From Candidatus Nealsonbacteria bacterium CG01_land_8_20_14_3_00_12 (lineage in GTDB: Bacteria; Patescibacteriota; Minisyncoccia; Minisyncoccales; PETJ01), in NCBI GenBank assembly GCA_002781125.1, contig PETJ01000020.1, positions 1 to 6,740 of the forward strand: DNA of 6,740 nucleotides, in the 5' to 3' direction. Below are positions 5,130 to 6,740 of this stretch, piece after piece. Position 1 is the stretch's first letter, and every line of letters starts with the position of its first letter. The notes beneath the pieces were generated by a model. The model did no database searches and was not told the origin of the DNA. It saw only the letters and a list, made by a program, of their open reading frames with translations. The translations under genes were made by a program, and so were the position numbers.

Positions 5130-6473
5130 AAAAATTCGCTGCCTTATTAAGTTGATTTCATCATTAAGGCTTTCACTTCCTTCTAATTCTCTGACGATTT
5201 TTTCATGTGAATGAATAGCTGTAGTATGGTCTTTCCCCCCGAATCTTCTGCCAATAAAAGGATAGGAACTCTTTAAATCCTCTCTTAATAAATACATAGC
5301 TATTTGTCTAGGCCTGACAATTTCTTTTCTTCTTGAAGAAGATAATAAATCTCTTTCTTTTAAATCATAGAATTCAGCTACAGCCTGAAGTATCTTTTTT
5401 GGGGTGACGACTTTGGCCGGAGAGAGAATGAGGTTTTTGAGTAAAGATTTTGCAATTTCTAGGCTAGGGGCTTGATTTTGTAATTTTTGGTAAGCTGAAA
5501 GACGGTTTAAAGCTCCCTCTAATTCCCTGATATTTCTCTGAATATTTGTTGCTATATAATTTAAAACATCTTCCGGAAGTTCAATTTTCCGCTCCTGGGA
5601 TTTAGTTTTTAAAATTGCTATTCTCGTTTCATAATCAGGATAACCAATATCAGCTATCATTCCCCCTTCAAAGCGGGACCTCAATCTTTCAGCCAGGGCT
5701 GGGATTGCTTTTGGTGGCCGGTCGGAAGACAGAACGATTTGTTTATTTTTTTCATAAAGATAATTAAAAGTGTGGAAAAATTCTTCTTGGGTTTTTTCTT
5801 TCCCGGCCAAAAACTGAACGTCGTCTAAAATTAAAACATCTATTAAGCGGTATTTTGATTTAAAACTTTCAACTTCACGATTTCGGATCGCCGTTACTAC
5901 CCCAGCCGTAAATTTTTCCGAAGGAATATATTTGACTTTCTTTTTGGGGGTTTCTTTAGTTACCTCATTCCCAATTGCTTGTAAAAGGTGGGTTTTCCCA
6001 AGGCCTACTCCTCCGTAGACAAAAAGGGGATTATAAACAAAACCAGGATTTTTTGAGACCGCCCAAGCAGCGGCATGAGGTAGTTCGTTGAATGGGCCGA
6101 CAACAAAATTTTCAAAAGTGTATCTTGGGTTAAGGTTAGTCTCTTTATCAATTTTAAATTCTTGAAATTCAAGTTGACCAACCTCAGAGAGAGAGGGAGC
6201 AAGAGCTTTTTTAAAAATCTTTAATCCGGCTTTCCCGACCATATATTTAACCTCCTTAACTTCTCCATCTAGGCTATGCAAAATTTTTAAAATAGCTTTC
6301 CCATATTTTTGTTCAAGCCATTCTTTGGCAAAAGAATTTGGGGCAGAAACCATCACCTGGTATTCTTCCTTAGAAATAATTTCGGTATTTTTAAACCAGG
6401 TGGCGAAATTAGCCGGGGAGATATTCAATTGGATCTGGGCTAAAACTGCCTGCCAGAGTTCTTCCTTAGTCAT
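5121..6473 (-). CDS. dnaA: Chromosomal replication initiator protein DnaA
   Basis: This AAA+ ATPase binds DnaA boxes at oriC, melts the origin and loads the DnaB helicase. At 450 residues all four domains are present. Domain I (about 1-80) starts LWQAVLAQIQ and includes the FATWFKNT segment. A short linker domain II covers about 81-115. The AAA+ domain III carries Walker A GGVGLGKTH (154-162), Walker B LILDDVQF (214-221), sensor I VLSSDRPP (247-254), the Arg-finger region ERLRSRFEGG (262-271) and sensor II NIRELEGAL (314-322). Domain IV (about 355-450) has the DNA-binding signature GGKDHTTAIHS (412-422), with K where many have R. All key residues are intact. The ATG start has no SD. A promoter at 6534-6563 would give a leader of about 54 nt filled by the heptamer repeats. 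It is divergent from rpmH and upstream of dnaN. Confidence 0.98.
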   Translation of the reverse strand: MTKEELWQAVLAQIQLNISPANFATWFKNTEIISKEEYQVMVSAPNSFAKEWLEQKYGKAILKILHSLDGEVKEVKYMVGKAGLKIFKKALAPSLSEVGQLEFQEFKIDKETNLNPRYTFENFVVGPFNELPHAAAWAVSKNPGFVYNPLFVYGGVGLGKTHLLQAIGNEVTKETPKKKVKYIPSEKFTAGVVTAIRNREVESFKSKYRLIDVLILDDVQFLAGKEKTQEEFFHTFNYLYEKNKQIVLSSDRPPKAIPALAERLRSRFEGGMIADIGYPDYETRIAILKTKSQERKIELPEDVLNYIATNIQRNIRELEGALNRLSAYQKLQNQAPSLEIAKSLLKNLILSPAKVVTPKKILQAVAEFYDLKERDLLSSSRRKEIVRPRQIAMYLLREDLKSSYPFIGRRFGGKDHTTAIHSHEKIVRELEGSESLNDEINLIRQRIFSG

Positions 6474-6478
6474 AAATC

Positions 6479-6524
6479 AACGAATAACGAATTTGTTACG
6501 AATAAGCGAAGATACGAATTCGTT
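6479..6524. repeat. Heptamer array (A/T)ACGAAT upstream of dnaA
   Basis: AACGAAT occurs twice in tandem (6479-6485, 6486-6492). TACGAAT occurs at 6497-6503 and 6513-6519, and an inverted copy ATTCGTT at 6518-6524 makes the 10-bp palindrome ACGAATTCGT (6514-6523). A degenerate copy (AGCGAAG, 6505-6511) sits between. Five clear copies in 46 bp, just before the dnaA start and within its predicted leader, are unlikely by chance. They do not resemble DnaA boxes. They may be protein-binding iterons or RNA stems in the leader. Confidence 0.75.
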
Positions 6525-6533
6525 AACATTTTA

Positions 6534-6563
6534 ATTATACTATAGAAGTCAAGAGAAAGTAAA
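6534..6563 (-). promoter_or_regulatory. Candidate dnaA promoter
   Basis: On the - strand, TTTACT (6563-6558) and a perfect TATAAT (6539-6534) are 18 bp apart. The start would be near 6527, giving a 54-nt leader before the dnaA ATG at 6473. No -10/-35 pair closer to the ATG was found, so unlike its neighbours dnaA does not look leaderless. Confidence 0.55.
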
Positions 6564-6605
6564 ATCGAAAAAAATGCCAATTTTGTTAATAATTTGGGTA
6601 AAACC

Positions 6606-6614
6606 TGTGGATTG
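6606..6614 (-). promoter_or_regulatory. DnaA-box-like site over the rpmH -35 box
   Basis: The - strand reads CAATCCACA, with the ATCCACA core of the DnaA box intact and two mismatches at the 5' end. It overlaps the rpmH -35 hexamer (6612-6617) by three bases. If bound by DnaA it could link rpmH expression to initiator level, or be part of the origin. The match is only 7/9. Confidence 0.3.
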
Positions 6615-6640
6615 ACTACCCTTCTTTTAATTTGTAAAAT
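6612..6640 (+). promoter_or_regulatory. rpmH promoter, predicted leaderless
   Basis: TTGACT (6612-6617) and TAAAAT (6635-6640) have a 17-bp spacer, each one mismatch from consensus. The predicted start is 6647, one base before the rpmH ATG. No SD is present in front of rpmH, which fits a leaderless transcript. Confidence 0.7.
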
Positions 6641-6647
6641 AAACGAT

Positions 6648-6740
6648 ATGTCAATTACTTACCAGCCAAAGCGAAGAAAAAGAAAAAGGACTCACGGCTT
6701 CAGGGCTAGAACAAAAACCTTTGGAGGGAGAAGGGTTCTT
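6648..6740 (+). CDS. rpmH: Ribosomal protein bL34, 3' end beyond window
   Basis: This small basic protein of the 50S subunit packs into 23S rRNA. The 31 visible codons run [18 protein letters not shown] and on through RARTKT and GGRRVL, matching the family pattern TYQPxxRKRxRxHGFxxRMxTxxGRxVL. Full bL34 is usually 44-50 residues, so about a third is missing past the window end. It is divergent from dnaA, the classic rpmH-dnaA arrangement. rnpA usually follows rpmH, but that lies outside this window. Confidence 0.95.
   Translation, partial: MSITYQPKRRKRKRTHGFRARTKTFGGRRVL

Noticed and set aside
5771..5779. TTTTCCACA DnaA-box variant on the - strand inside dnaA
   Set aside because: It encodes the conserved F-F-H-T segment of the AAA+ domain and lies mid-gene, so a functional box is not needed to explain it.
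6005..6202. Same-strand out-of-frame ORF inside dnaA
   Set aside because: Shadow of the AAA+ domain coding sequence.
6325..6534. Open frame antisense to the dnaA start and running through the heptamer array
   Set aside because: It crosses the dnaA leader and repeats and has no recognisable product.

Overview
The window is AT-rich and Lys/Ile-rich, with compact gene spacing and few Shine-Dalgarno sites. It holds a replication-origin neighbourhood: rpmH and dnaA diverge, and dnaN follows dnaA on the same strand. No protein gene needs UGA read as an amino acid, so the standard bacterial code (table 11) fits. The small gene sizes, the leaderless-looking promoters, a short DxFGxxD/QxTT nuclease-like protein and the style of the TyrRS suggest a member of the Candidate Phyla Radiation (Patescibacteria), perhaps Parcubacteria-like. 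That placement is an inference from style, not from a marker-gene tree.

Layout. At the left edge (1-346, + strand) is a small PD-(D/E)XK-like protein, possibly preceded by the last codons of another gene. Positions 347-621 form an isolated short transcription unit: a TTGACA-16-TATAAT promoter, a 5' hairpin, two tiny same-frame ORFs (16 and 36 codons, the second extremely Glu-rich) and a strong intrinsic terminator. Converging on that terminator is tyrS (- strand, 620-1798). A 64-bp divergent promoter region separates tyrS from a class A penicillin-binding protein gene (+ strand, GTG start, 1863-3866). The PBP gene runs tail-to-tail into dnaN (- strand, 3853-4980) with a 14-bp overlap. A 140-bp AT-rich gap separates dnaN from dnaA (- strand, 5121-6473). 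A 174-bp gap with heptamer repeats, two divergent promoters and a DnaA-box-like site lies between dnaA and rpmH (+ strand, cut by the window end).

How the genes work together. dnaA (initiator), dnaN (sliding clamp) and rpmH (ribosomal protein L34) are the classic oriC cluster. The two intergenic gaps flanking dnaA are the best places to look for the origin. tyrS serves translation and the PBP builds peptidoglycan; they share one divergent control region. The least explained element is the 237-nt transcription unit at about 385-621. The next least explained is the (A/T)ACGAAT repeat array in the predicted dnaA leader.
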